From assembly GCA_026018925.1 (NCBI GenBank), contig JAKSZU010000018.1:6790920-6854919 (forward strand): 64,000 nt of DNA, read 5' to 3'. Origin of the DNA: Tupaia tana. Its lineage: Eukaryota; Chordata; Mammalia; Scandentia; Tupaiidae. The notes beneath the pieces were generated by a model. That model was not told the DNA's origin and searched no databases. It worked only from the letters and a program-made list of their open reading frames with translations. The position numbers were made by a program, and so were the translations under genes. Shown piece after piece: positions 12,101 to 24,100 of the stretch; within the stretch, counting starts at the first letter, position 1, and each line of letters starts with the position of its first letter.

Positions 12101-15100
12101 GGAATGGAATCAAATTTGGTTTCATTTAAGTTAATTAAGCCATGAAGTCAGTAAGTTCTGGAGCCAGAAGCCTCCACCACCTCCTAAGTCAGGCCTGACC
12201 TTGGCAGCGTCACCCGATTGAGAACAATATTTGGCCCGGCGGCCATTTTCTCTGTGACACAGAGCTGTCCGACTTCGGAGCGTTGTGTATGCTGTGACGA
12301 ATCCTGCCACCGGCCTGTAGGCGAGGACTTCACGTGGTCGTGTCAAAGAGCGTGTCGGGGGAGGTGTTTAAGTGTACCGACAGGTGAGAATAGCCATAAA
12401 AGGGAGTGGGCCTGGCCGGCTCCCACCCGGACGGTCCTTGAAAACATCGTGCCGGGTGAAAGAAGCCGGTCCGGAAGACCACAGATCGTGTGACTCCATG
12501 TACATAGCGTGTGCGGAGGGTGGGAATTTGGACGTTGCCTAGGGCGGGGAGAGGGAGGGATCAGGAGGTGGCGGCTGAGGGTACAGGCTTTCTGTCTCAG
12601 CGAAATGAGACCCTGGGTAGGATTCTAGGTCCACTTGAACATGCCAGCTGCACCTGCCCACACCCTGGACCCTGGCTGGGAGGTTAGGGAAAGGATTAAA
12701 GAAGTGAGACTCTCCAAGGGTCCCTGTCTCCTCTCTCTTTCTCTGTCTCTCATGGAATAAATAAGTAAAACAAACTTTATTATTATAATTTTTTTTTTTT
12801 TTTTTTTTTTTTAGAGAGAGAGATTGTTCTTATAGGGCACAGAGAGACAGAAAGTGAGAAATCACCCCAGGATGTGGGGGGATGGCCATGCTGCAATCCC
12901 TTCTCCTCCATTCTCCTCTTGGGATCTTGGGCATGCATGCACACATAGCCAAATGTGAGTTTTAAGTCGCTGGGTCTGGGACTCGAACTACGATCGTCTA
13001 TGTGGGAGTCCGGCGATGTAACCATTACACCATCTGCTGGTCCCAAAGGAAGCTCCTTAAAAAAACAAAACCGGGCTGAACCTGTGGCACAACAGCTAAG
13101 CACTGCACACAGGGGGCTGAATCCCACGTGGCTGAATGTGGTTTAAGCCCCGACTCCAGCAGCTCCAGGCACATGTGCATGCGTGCCCCGAATCCTGGCG
13201 GAGTGAAGAGAGGACAGGTACTGTGCCGCGGCTGTGTCCCCCCCATCTCCTCCCTCTGATGAGCACATGCACTCTCTGGCAACACAAAAAAAAAAAAGAG
13301 TGAGAGGGACCAGCAGTTAGCGTAATGGCTATGTCGCTGGACTCCCACGTAGTCGACCGCGGTTCGAGTCCCGGACCCGGTGGCTTAAACTCACGCCGGG
13401 CGCGTGTGCGTGCGTGCCCAAGATCCCGAGAGGAGAATGGAGGAGAAGGGATTGCGGCGTGGCCATCCCCCCTGGGGGGTGATTTCCTGCTTTCTGTCTC
13501 TCTGTCTCTCTCTGTCTGTCTGGCGAGCGCACGAGCCCTATAGCAAAGACCTCTCCAAAAAAAAAAAAAAAAAAGAAAAAAGAGTGAGAAAGAGAAAACA
13601 CAACCAAAACTATGTTCACAACATCACGTCCTTCAGTGAGGGGATGTGGTCTGAGAAATACTTAGAAATATGTCAGACGAGTCCATGGTTGTGTGAGCAT
13701 CACAGAGTGCAACAAACCCAGGCTGCGCAGCCTGCCGCACACCCAGGCTACACGGTGTGACCTTACGGGCGGCTGGCGTCTACGCCCTCCGGCACCGTCT
13801 GACGGGTTAGGCAGCCTGTGACTCTCTGGGTGCACATGTGTGCAGGAGCTTCAAGGTTCATGGAAAATGCATCATGAAAAACTGAGTCATGAAATTTATT
13901 TTGCACCATCATAAACTCACACTTTTTAGGTTGGTTTTTGTCTTTAGAACTTTGCCATAGAGCGCATACACTTGCCAGAGGGAGACAGGAGGGAAAGTGA
14001 GGAATCACCCCGAGAGGGACGGCCACACTGCAGCCCTTTCCCTTCCATTCTCTCTCGGGATTGTGGGCACGCACGCACACGCACGTGGCATGTTTTCAAA
14101 TCTGCTGGATCCGAGAGTTGAACTGCAAATTCGGCCATGTGGGATCCAGCACCTTAACCACCATGCTACCTGCTGGCCCCCAATAAACTCATACTTTAAT
14201 TCTGCTTTTATATGAACATTTTAAAAATACTAGTTTTTATAATACTCATATAAATACACACACATATAAAGTGTAAGAGAGAAGCCTTACACATCCGTCC
14301 CGGATGGTCATTTTTAGTTTATGGGGATTGTTTTCTCCTTCTTTCGTTTTCACTTCTCTCTGTTTTCTGGTTTCTACATTGGACACAGATCACTTCCAGA
14401 AAGATGATGAAAAACTGTTTTCTATTTTTCCTTAAGAACAGTCAGGCCAAGGGACCAGCAGTTAGCGTAATGACTATGTCGCTGGACTCCCACGTAGTCG
14501 ACCGCGGTTCGAGTCCCGGACCCGGTGGCTTAAACTCACGCCGGGCGCGTGTGCGTGTGTGCCCAAGATCCCAAGAGGAGAATGGAGGAGAAGGGATTGC
14601 AGCGTGGCCATCCCCCCGGGGGGTGATTTCTCGATTTCTATCTCTCTGTCTCTCTCTCTCTGGTGAGCGCACGCGCCCTATAGCAAAAACCTCTCCAAAA
14701 AAAAGAACAGTCAGGCCGAGTCCCATGGTTTAGTGGTTAGGGGAACCAGGCCCCATATGGCCGACCTCACAGTTTGAGCCCCAGCCCTGGCAGCTTGAAA
14801 CACACACCAGACACACACGGTACGTGACTCAAACCCCGACGGGATGGAGAAATGGCGGTGGTAGTGAGTTGTCACGTCCCAGCGGAGGCGCTTCCTCCCT
14901 CTCTCTGCCTCTCTCTCTGGGAAGTGCATGTGCTCTCTGGAAATAAACATAAGCTCATCTTGGATCATACTGCCAATCACACAAGTGCAAAGCAGCTCCC
15001 TGCCTGGGCTAGGGGCCTTGCACAGACTCAGGGGTCCTCGCTGGAGCCCTTACCTTGTCCACACTGAGGGGCACTGCAAACCTCTTCAGGGCCGGGACCG

Positions 15101-18100
15101 AGGCGAGCTTGGCGCTTTCCTTGAAGTCCTGCTTCAGGCTGGCCATGTAGAAGAGCTGGTAGAGGCTGTTGTCCTCGTAGGCAACGACATCAAACAGGAT
15201 GCAGCCCTCCTCCTCGTGCGCGTTGACGTGATGAAAGACCACCATGGCGTCCGTGTAGAACTTGCCCGGCACGGGCTTTCTGGTCCTCTGGTCGATGATG
15301 TGAATGTATGTCTGAAAGAAGCAGCCCCACAGGTCAGCGCCCCAACAGCCTGGCCCTGAGGATCTGGGGGTGGGACGAAGGCAGCTCTGCCAGGCACCGG
15401 CTCGTGACCAGGGCTGTCCCTGCCCACTGTGTGCTCTGGGCCCACTCAGAAGGGGCAGTCAGGGAGCAGCACTCAGTAAATGGGAGTCACTGATCGTTGT
15501 GTCTCTGTGGTCACATCTTCAAGATGGAGAGGACAGAAGCTTTGCTGCCAGGGCCTCTGTGGCCACCAGGAGGACAGAGTTTGGGGAGGCTCTCCTTGTC
15601 ACATTGACTATGACTCCATGAGTGGTGACACAACAGCTCTTAGCAATGAGCAAGCCGGGGAACCTTCCCAGCTCTATCCAAGGCTGGAGCCCCTAAGGTG
15701 TTCAAACCCACGCTCTTCTGGGTCTCTCCCCAACCACTGCAGAAGCTGCTCCTCACTTTCTCCTGTTTGCCCAGAGGTGCTTGTCACCTACGCACTGGCA
15801 GGTGCAGGGGGCGTGACCCCAGTGCCAGCTAAGGAGCCCACCCACGAGAGAGTCTCAGCTCCCAGGGTCCTGACGCAGCTCTCTGGGTGTCTCCCCAGTA
15901 ACTGGCCCCCTCTGCAGTGGAGCTGCTGATGCAAGGGGGTGGGTTCTTTCTTTCTGGCCTAACTGCCTCCTTTGGAAAGGCAGGGGCCCCCTCTGGGCAG
16001 TTCTCCCCCACCTCCTGCAGCCTGGTTTGCTTCCTCCTCATCTCGCGCAGAGTCAGTTTTGCATGTTGGGAGGGCAGAGCAGGAAGGCTTCAGTGGTACG
16101 GTGTGGGGTCAGGATGGGGAGACGAAGATGGGGCGATTGCTTGAGGCCTTTCTCCCCCCATGACCCCAACTCCTGGGCCAGCCACCTGGACTTTTCAGAA
16201 TGCTCTCTCCCAAGTGTCCCTCCCGACCATGTGGTTTCTAGCTCTTGTCACACTCTGGGGCCAGGGCATCCCCAGGGGCCTCAGTCCAGAGGCCTGGAGA
16301 CCACAGCCCCTACATGGCGCGCTCCCAAGCTCCTGGGCCACACCTGGCGAGCTACTGCAGGGCAAGCTTCCTGGTGGGTTCCTTGTGCATCCCACAGATG
16401 TCCCCTGAGCACCGACTACAACAGGCACTTTGAGAACTGGAGTGAACAGATGACACTAAGCCCTGCTTTCATGGCGCTCATCTGCTGGGAGTGGTGACAC
16501 CAACAGTCAATCTCAGGACCAGTCAGGTCAGGGCCATGGGTGCTCCCGAGGAAAATGAAAGAAGCCCTGGTGGGGCCTACTGTACACAGGGCCACCAAGG
16601 GGGGCCCCAGAGTTCAGGGACCCTGAGCCGAGGCCCAGATCATTGAGGGAGGAGGCCCTCTGGGGGAGAAGCATCAGTCTGGGTGGAGAGCACAGAAAAC
16701 GCAGAAGCCCTGAGGCAGGAACGTGGCCTTGAGGTCTAGGAGGAGGCGTGGGGTGAGCAGGGAGACGGTGGGACGAGGGTGTGCAGCCCCTCGAGGCTGG
16801 TGAACGAAGCCTTTGGCTCTTACTTGGAGGAAGGTGGGAACTCTCTAGAACATTCTGAGCAGAGGAGGGACTTCAACTACTTCAGTCTCCTCTCTGAGAA
16901 GAGAGAAGATTGGCCTTAAAGAAAGTGGCCAGCCATGGGTGGGGCAGATATTTGTACATGTACGTAAAAGTGTGTGCAGTGAACAGAAGTGGGGGGCGAA
17001 GGATGTCAAAAGGACGGTGGCTCCCTCCAGGGAAGGGGCAGACAGGGAAGAGGGGGAGAGGGGCGGCGAGCAGGGGGGGTGGCAAGGGGACTCCTATGGG
17101 ACGCCTGTATCTGTGTCCTTTTGAATAGATAGCACTGGAAATTACTTAGTGTTTTTCAAAAGTAAATTAACGCTCTCCGCCTATGGCGCTCTCAGTTCCT
17201 GCCGGGGTCGCTGTGCTGACCGTGCTCTGCCAGACACAGTGTCCATGGCGGCAGGAGAGTTGAGCCATTCTCTGAGAAGAATCCACATGGATACTGGGAA
17301 CTAGATATTTCAGGCACAGGAGAAATGAAGATTTTCTACTCATAATTCAGCCTCCAGCAAGCAAAGCTAGTGTGGCAGGAGAGTTGAGCCATTCTCTGAG
17401 AAGAATCCACATGGATACTGGGAACTAGATATTTCAGGCACAGGAGAAATGAAGATTTTCTACTCATAATTCAGCCTCCAGCAAGCAAAGCTAGTGTGGT
17501 AGGGAGCCCCTCTGGCCTTCTATCCCTGTCCCTGTGTCTCTGAGGTCTCTGTGTCTCTCTGCTCCTGTCTCCTCATTTTTTTTTGGTAATTTTTCCTTTT
17601 TACGATTTTTTTAAAGGTAGAATTTCTCTCTGGCTCTCAGCTCCATCTTTTGTTTTGTTAATAAGCCCTTCTGCTCCTTTCTCCCAGGCAGGAGAGTTGA
17701 GCCATTCTCTGAGAAGAATCCACATGGATACTGGGAACTAGATATTTCAGGCACAGGAGAAATGAAGATTTTCTACTCATAATTCAGCCTCCAGCAAGCA
17801 AAGCTAGTGTGGTAGGGAGCCCCTCTGGCCTTCTATCCCTGTCCCTGTGTCTCTGAGGTCTCTGTGTCTCTCTGCTCCTGTCTCCTCATTTTTTTTTGGT
17901 AATTTTTCCTTTTTACGATTTTTTTAAAGGTAGAATTTCTCTCTGGCTCTCAGCTCCATCTTTTGTTTTGTTAATAAGCCCTTCTGCTCCTTTCTCCCAG
18001 GCAGGAGAGTTGAGCCATTCTCTGAGAAGAATCCACATGGATACTGGGAACTAGATATTTCAGGCACAGGAGAAATGAAGATTTTCTACTCATAATTCAG

Positions 18101-21100
18101 CCTCCAGCAAGCAAAGCTAGTGTGGTAGGGAGCCCCTCTGGCCTTCTATCCCTGTCCCTGTGTCTCTGAGGTCTCTGTGTCTCTCTGCTCCTGTCTCCTC
18201 ATTTTTTTTTGGTAATTTTTCCTTTTTACGATTTTTTTAAAGGTAGAATTTCTCTCTGGCTCTCAGCTCCATCTTTTGTTTTGTTAATAAGCCCTTCTGC
18301 TCCTTTCTCCCAGGCAGGAGAGTTGAGCCATTCTCTGAGAAGAATCCACATGGATACTGGGAACTAGATATTTCAGGCACAGGAGAAATGAAGATTTTCT
18401 ACTCATAATTCAGCCTCCAGCAAGCAAAGCTAGTGTGGTAGGGAGCCCCTCTGGCCTTCTATCCCTGTCCCTGTGTCTCTGAGGTCTCTGTGTCTCTCTG
18501 CTCCTGTCTCCTCATTTTTTTTTGGTAATTTTTCCTTTTTACGATTTTTTTAAAGGTAGAATTTCTCTCTGGCTCTCAGCTCCATCTTTTGTTTTGTTAA
18601 TAAGCCCTTCTGCTCCTTTCTCCCAGGCAGGAGAGTTGAGCCATTCTCTGAGAAGAATCCACATGGATACTGGGAACTAGATATTTCAGGCACAGGAGAA
18701 ATGAAGATTTTCTACTCATAATTCAGCCTCCAGCAAGCAAAGCTAGTGTGGTAGGGAGCCCCTCTGGCCTTCTATCCCTGTCCCTGTGTCTCTGAGGTCT
18801 CTGTGTCTCTCTGCTCCTGTCTCCTCATTTTTTTTTGGTAATTTTTCCTTTTTACGATTTTTTTAAAGGTAGAATTTCTCTCTGGCTCTCAGCTCCATCT
18901 TTTGTTTTGTTAATAAGCCCTTCTGCTCCTTTCTCCCAGGCAGGAGAGTTGAGCCATTCTCTGAGAAGAATCCACATGGATACTGGGAACTAGATATTTC
19001 AGGCACAGGAGAAATGAAGATTTTCTACTCATAATTCAGCCTCCAGCAAGCAAAGCTAGTGTGGTAGGGAGCCCCTCTGGCCTTCTATCCCTGTCCCTGT
19101 GTCTCTGAGGTCTCTGTGTCTCTCTGCTCCTGTCTCCTCATTTTTTTTTGGTAATTTTTCCTTTTTACGATTTTTTTAAAGGTAGAATTTCTCTCTGGCT
19201 CTCAGCTCCATCTTTTGTTTTGTTAATAAGCCCTTCTGCTCCTTTCTCCCAGGCAGGAGAGTTGAGCCATTCTCTGAGAAGAATCCACATGGATACTGGG
19301 AACTAGATATTTCAGGCACAGGAGAAATGAAGATTTTCTACTCATAATTCAGCCTCCAGCAAGCAAAGCTAGTGTGGTAGGGAGCCCCTCTGGCCTTCTA
19401 TCCCTGTCCCTGTGTCTCTGAGGTCTCTGTGTCTCTCTGCTCCTGTCTCCTCATTTTTTTTTGGTAATTTTTCCTTTTTACGATTTTTTTAAAGGTAGAA
19501 TTTCTCTCTGGCTCTCAGCTCCATCTTTTGTTTTGTTAATAAGCCCTTCTGCTCCTTTCTCCCAGGCAGGAGAGTTGAGCCATTCTCTGAGAAGAATCCA
19601 CATGGATACTGGGAACTAGATATTTCAGGCACAGGAGAAATGAAGATTTTCTACTCATAATTCAGCCTCCAGCAAGCAAAGCTAGTGTGGTAGGGAGCCC
19701 CTCTGGCCTTCTATCCCTGTCCCTGTGTCTCTGAGGTCTCTGTGTCTCTCTGCTCCTGTCTCCTCATTTTTTTTTGGTAATTTTTCCTTTTTACGATTTT
19801 TTTAAAGGTAGAATTTCTCTCTGGCTCTCAGCTCCATCTTTTGTTTTGTTAATAAGCCCTTCTGCTCCTTTCTCCCAGGCAGGAGAGTTGAGCCATTCTC
19901 TGAGAAGAATCCACATGGATACTGGGAACTAGATATTTCAGGCACAGGAGAAATGAAGATTTTCTACTCATAATTCAGCCTCCAGCAAGCAAAGCTAGTG
20001 TGGTAGGGAGCCCCTCTGGCCTTCTATCCCTGTCCCTGTGTCTCTGAGGTCTCTGTGTCTCTCTGCTCCTGTCTCCTCATTTTTTTTTGGTAATTTTTCC
20101 TTTTTACGATTTTTTTAAAGGTAGAATTTCTCTCTGGCTCTCAGCTCCATCTTTTGTTTTGTTAATAAGCCCTTCTGCTCCTTTCTCCCAGGCAGGAGAG
20201 TTGAGCCATTCTCTGAGAAGAATCCACATGGATACTGGGAACTAGATATTTCAGGCACAGGAGAAATGAAGATTTTCTACTCATAATTCAGCCTCCAGCA
20301 AGCAAAGCTAGTGTGGTAGGGAGCCCCTCTGGCCTTCTATCCCTGTCCCTGTGTCTCTGAGGTCTCTGTGTCTCTCTGCTCCTGTCTCCTCATTTTTTTT
20401 TGGTAATTTTTCCTTTTTACGATTTTTTTAAAGGTAGAATTTCTCTCTGGCTCTCAGCTCCATCTTTTGTTTTGTTAATAAGCCCTTCTGCTCCTTTCTC
20501 CCAGGCAGGAGAGTTGAGCCATTCTCTGAGAAGAATCCACATGGATACTGGGAACTAGATATTTCAGGCACAGGAGAAATGAAGATTTTCTACTCATAAT
20601 TCAGCCTCCAGCAAGCAAAGCTAGTGTGGTAGGGAGCCCCTCTGGCCTTCTATCCCTGTCCCTGTGTCTCTGAGGTCTCTGTGTCTCTCTGCTCCTGTCT
20701 CCTCATTTTTTTTTGGTAATTTTTCCTTTTTACGATTTTTTTAAAGGTAGAATTTCTCTCTGGCTCTCAGCTCCATCTTTTGTTTTGTTAATAAGCCCTT
20801 CTGCTCCTTTCTCCCAGGCAGGAGAGTTGAGCCATTCTCTGAGAAGAATCCACATGGATACTGGGAACTAGATATTTCAGGCACAGGAGAAATGAAGATT
20901 TTCTACTCATAATTCAGCCTCCAGCAAGCAAAGCTAGTGTGGTAGGGAGCCCCTCTGGCCTTCTATCCCTGTCCCTGTGTCTCTGAGGTCTCTGTGTCTC
21001 TCTGCTCCTGTCTCCTCATTTTTTTTTGGTAATTTTTCCTTTTTACGATTTTTTTAAAGGTAGAATTTCTCTCTGGCTCTCAGCTCCATCTTTTGTTTTG

Positions 21101-24100
21101 TTAATAAGCCCTTCTGCTCCTTTCTCCCAGGCAGGAGAGTTGAGCCATTCTCTGAGAAGAATCCACATGGATACTGGGAACTAGATATTTCAGGCACAGG
21201 AGAAATGAAGATTTTCTACTCATAATTCAGCCTCCAGCAAGCAAAGCTAGTGTGGTAGGGAGCCCCTCTGGCCTTCTATCCCTGTCCCTGTGTCTCTGAG
21301 GTCTCTGTGTCTCTCTGCTCCTGTCTCCTCATTTTTTTTTGGTAATTTTTCCTTTTTACGATTTTTTTAAAGGTAGAATTTCTCTCTGGCTCTCAGCTCC
21401 ATCTTTTGTTTTGTTAATAAGCCCTTCTGCTCCTTTCTCCCAGGCAGGAGAGTTGAGCCATTCTCTGAGAAGAATCCACATGGATACTGGGAACTAGATA
21501 TTTCAGGCACAGGAGAAATGAAGATTTTCTACTCATAATTCAGCCTCCAGCAAGCAAAGCTAGTGTGGTAGGGAGCCCCTCTGGCCTTCTATCCCTGTCC
21601 CTGTGTCTCTGAGGTCTCTGTGTCTCTCTGCTCCTGTCTCCTCATTTTTTTTTGGTAATTTTTCCTTTTTACGATTTTTTTAAAGGTAGAATTTCTCTCT
21701 GGCTCTCAGCTCCATCTTTTGTTTTGTTAATAAGCCCTTCTGCTCCTTTCTCCCAGGCAGGAGAGTTGAGCCATTCTCTGAGAAGAATCCACATGGATAC
21801 TGGGAACTAGATATTTCAGGCACAGGAGAAATGAAGATTTTCTACTCATAATTCAGCCTCCAGCAAGCAAAGCTAGTGTGGTAGGGAGCCCCTCTGGCCT
21901 TCTATCCCTGTCCCTGTGTCTCTGAGGTCTCTGTGTCTCTCTGCTCCTGTCTCCTCATTTTTTTTTGGTAATTTTTCCTTTTTACGATTTTTTTAAAGGT
22001 AGAATTTCTCTCTGGCTCTCAGCTCCATCTTTTGTTTTGTTAATAAGCCCTTCTGCTCCTTTCTCCCAGGCAGGAGAGTTGAGCCATTCTCTGAGAAGAA
22101 TCCACATGGATACTGGGAACTAGATATTTCAGGCACAGGAGAAATGAAGATTTTCTACTCATAATTCAGCCTCCAGCAAGCAAAGCTAGTGTGGTAGGGA
22201 GCCCCTCTGGCCTTCTATCCCTGTCCCTGTGTCTCTGAGGTCTCTGTGTCTCTCTGCTCCTGTCTCCTCATTTTTTTTTGGTAATTTTTCCTTTTTACGA
22301 TTTTTTTAAAGGTAGAATTTCTCTCTGGCTCTCAGCTCCATCTTTTGTTTTGTTAATAAGCCCTTCTGCTCCTTTCTCCCAGGCAGGAGAGTTGAGCCAT
22401 TCTCTGAGAAGAATCCACATGGATACTGGGAACTAGATATTTCAGGCACAGGAGAAATGAAGATTTTCTACTCATAATTCAGCCTCCAGCAAGCAAAGCT
22501 AGTGTGGTAGGGAGCCCCTCTGGCCTTCTATCCCTGTCCCTGTGTCTCTGAGGTCTCTGTGTCTCTCTGCTCCTGTCTCCTCATTTTTTTTTGGTAATTT
22601 TTCCTTTTTACGATTTTTTTAAAGGTAGAATTTCTCTCTGGCTCTCAGCTCCATCTTTTGTTTTGTTAATAAGCCCTTCTGCTCCTTTCTCCCAGGCAGG
22701 AGAGTTGAGCCATTCTCTGAGAAGAATCCACATGGATACTGGGAACTAGATATTTCAGGCACAGGAGAAATGAAGATTTTCTACTCATAATTCAGCCTCC
22801 AGCAAGCAAAGCTAGTGTGGTAGGGAGCCCCTCTGGCCTTCTATCCCTGTCCCTGTGTCTCTGAGGTCTCTGTGTCTCTCTGCTCCTGTCTCCTCATTTT
22901 TTTTTGGTAATTTTTCCTTTTTACGATTTTTTTAAAGGTAGAATTTCTCTCTGGCTCTCAGCTCCATCTTTTGTTTTGTTAATAAGCCCTTCTGCTCCTT
23001 TCTCCCAGGCAGGAGAGTTGAGCCATTCTCTGAGAAGAATCCACATGGATACTGGGAACTAGATATTTCAGGCACAGGAGAAATGAAGATTTTCTACTCA
23101 TAATTCAGCCTCCAGCAAGCAAAGCTAGTGTGGTAGGGAGCCCCTCTGGCCTTCTATCCCTGTCCCTGTGTCTCTGAGGTCTCTGTGTCTCTCTGCTCCT
23201 GTCTCCTCATTTTTTTTTGGTAATTTTTCCTTTTTACGATTTTTTTAAAGGTAGAATTTCTCTCTGGCTCTCAGCTCCATCTTTTGTTTTGTTAATAAGC
23301 CCTTCTGCTCCTTTCTCCCAGGCAGGAGAGTTGAGCCATTCTCTGAGAAGAATCCACATGGATACTGGGAACTAGATATTTCAGGCACAGGAGAAATGAA
23401 GATTTTCTACTCATAATTCAGCCTCCAGCAAGCAAAGCTAGTGTGGTAGGGAGCCCCTCTGGCCTTCTATCCCTGTCCCTGTGTCTCTGAGGTCTCTGTG
23501 TCTCTCTGCTCCTGTCTCCTCATTTTTTTTTGGTAATTTTTCCTTTTTACGATTTTTTTAAAGGTAGAATTTCTCTCTGGCTCTCAGCTCCATCTTTTGT
23601 TTTGTTAATAAGCCCTTCTGCTCCTTTCTCCCAGGCAGGAGAGTTGAGCCATTCTCTGAGAAGAATCCACATGGATACTGGGAACTAGATATTTCAGGCA
23701 CAGGAGAAATGAAGATTTTCTACTCATAATTCAGCCTCCAGCAAGCAAAGCTAGTGTGGTAGGGAGCCCCTCTGGCCTTCTATCCCTGTCCCTGTGTCTC
23801 TGAGGTCTCTGTGTCTCTCTGCTCCTGTCTCCTCATTTTTTTTTGGTAATTTTTCCTTTTTACGATTTTTTTAAAGGTAGAATTTCTCTCTGGCTCTCAG
23901 CTCCATCTTTTGTTTTGTTAATAAGCCCTTCTGCTCCTTTCTCCCAGGCAGGAGAGTTGAGCCATTCTCTGAGAAGAATCCACATGGATACTGGGAACTA
24001 GATATTTCAGGCACAGGAGAAATGAAGATTTTCTACTCATAATTCAGCCTCCAGCAAGCAAAGCTAGTGTGGTAGGGAGCCCCTCTGGCCTTCTATCCCT

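Larger units (their letters stand above)
3702..15053 (-). other. BCO1: BCO1 intron 7
   Basis: 11.35 kb intron packed with SINEs plus MIR, old L1 and mariner-like fragments. The GC-rich stretch 8640-10200 has no recognised repeat and no credible exon despite a 269-codon open frame on the minus strand. Confidence 0.85.

Noticed and set aside
13306..13400. tRNA gene
   Set aside because: The A and B boxes belong to a SINE head; the cloverleaf is not complete and the copy continues into the SINE body with a tail.
15009..15359. Plus-strand open frames over exon 7
   Set aside because: Shadow frames opposite BCO1 exon 7; conservation and splice sites are on the minus strand.
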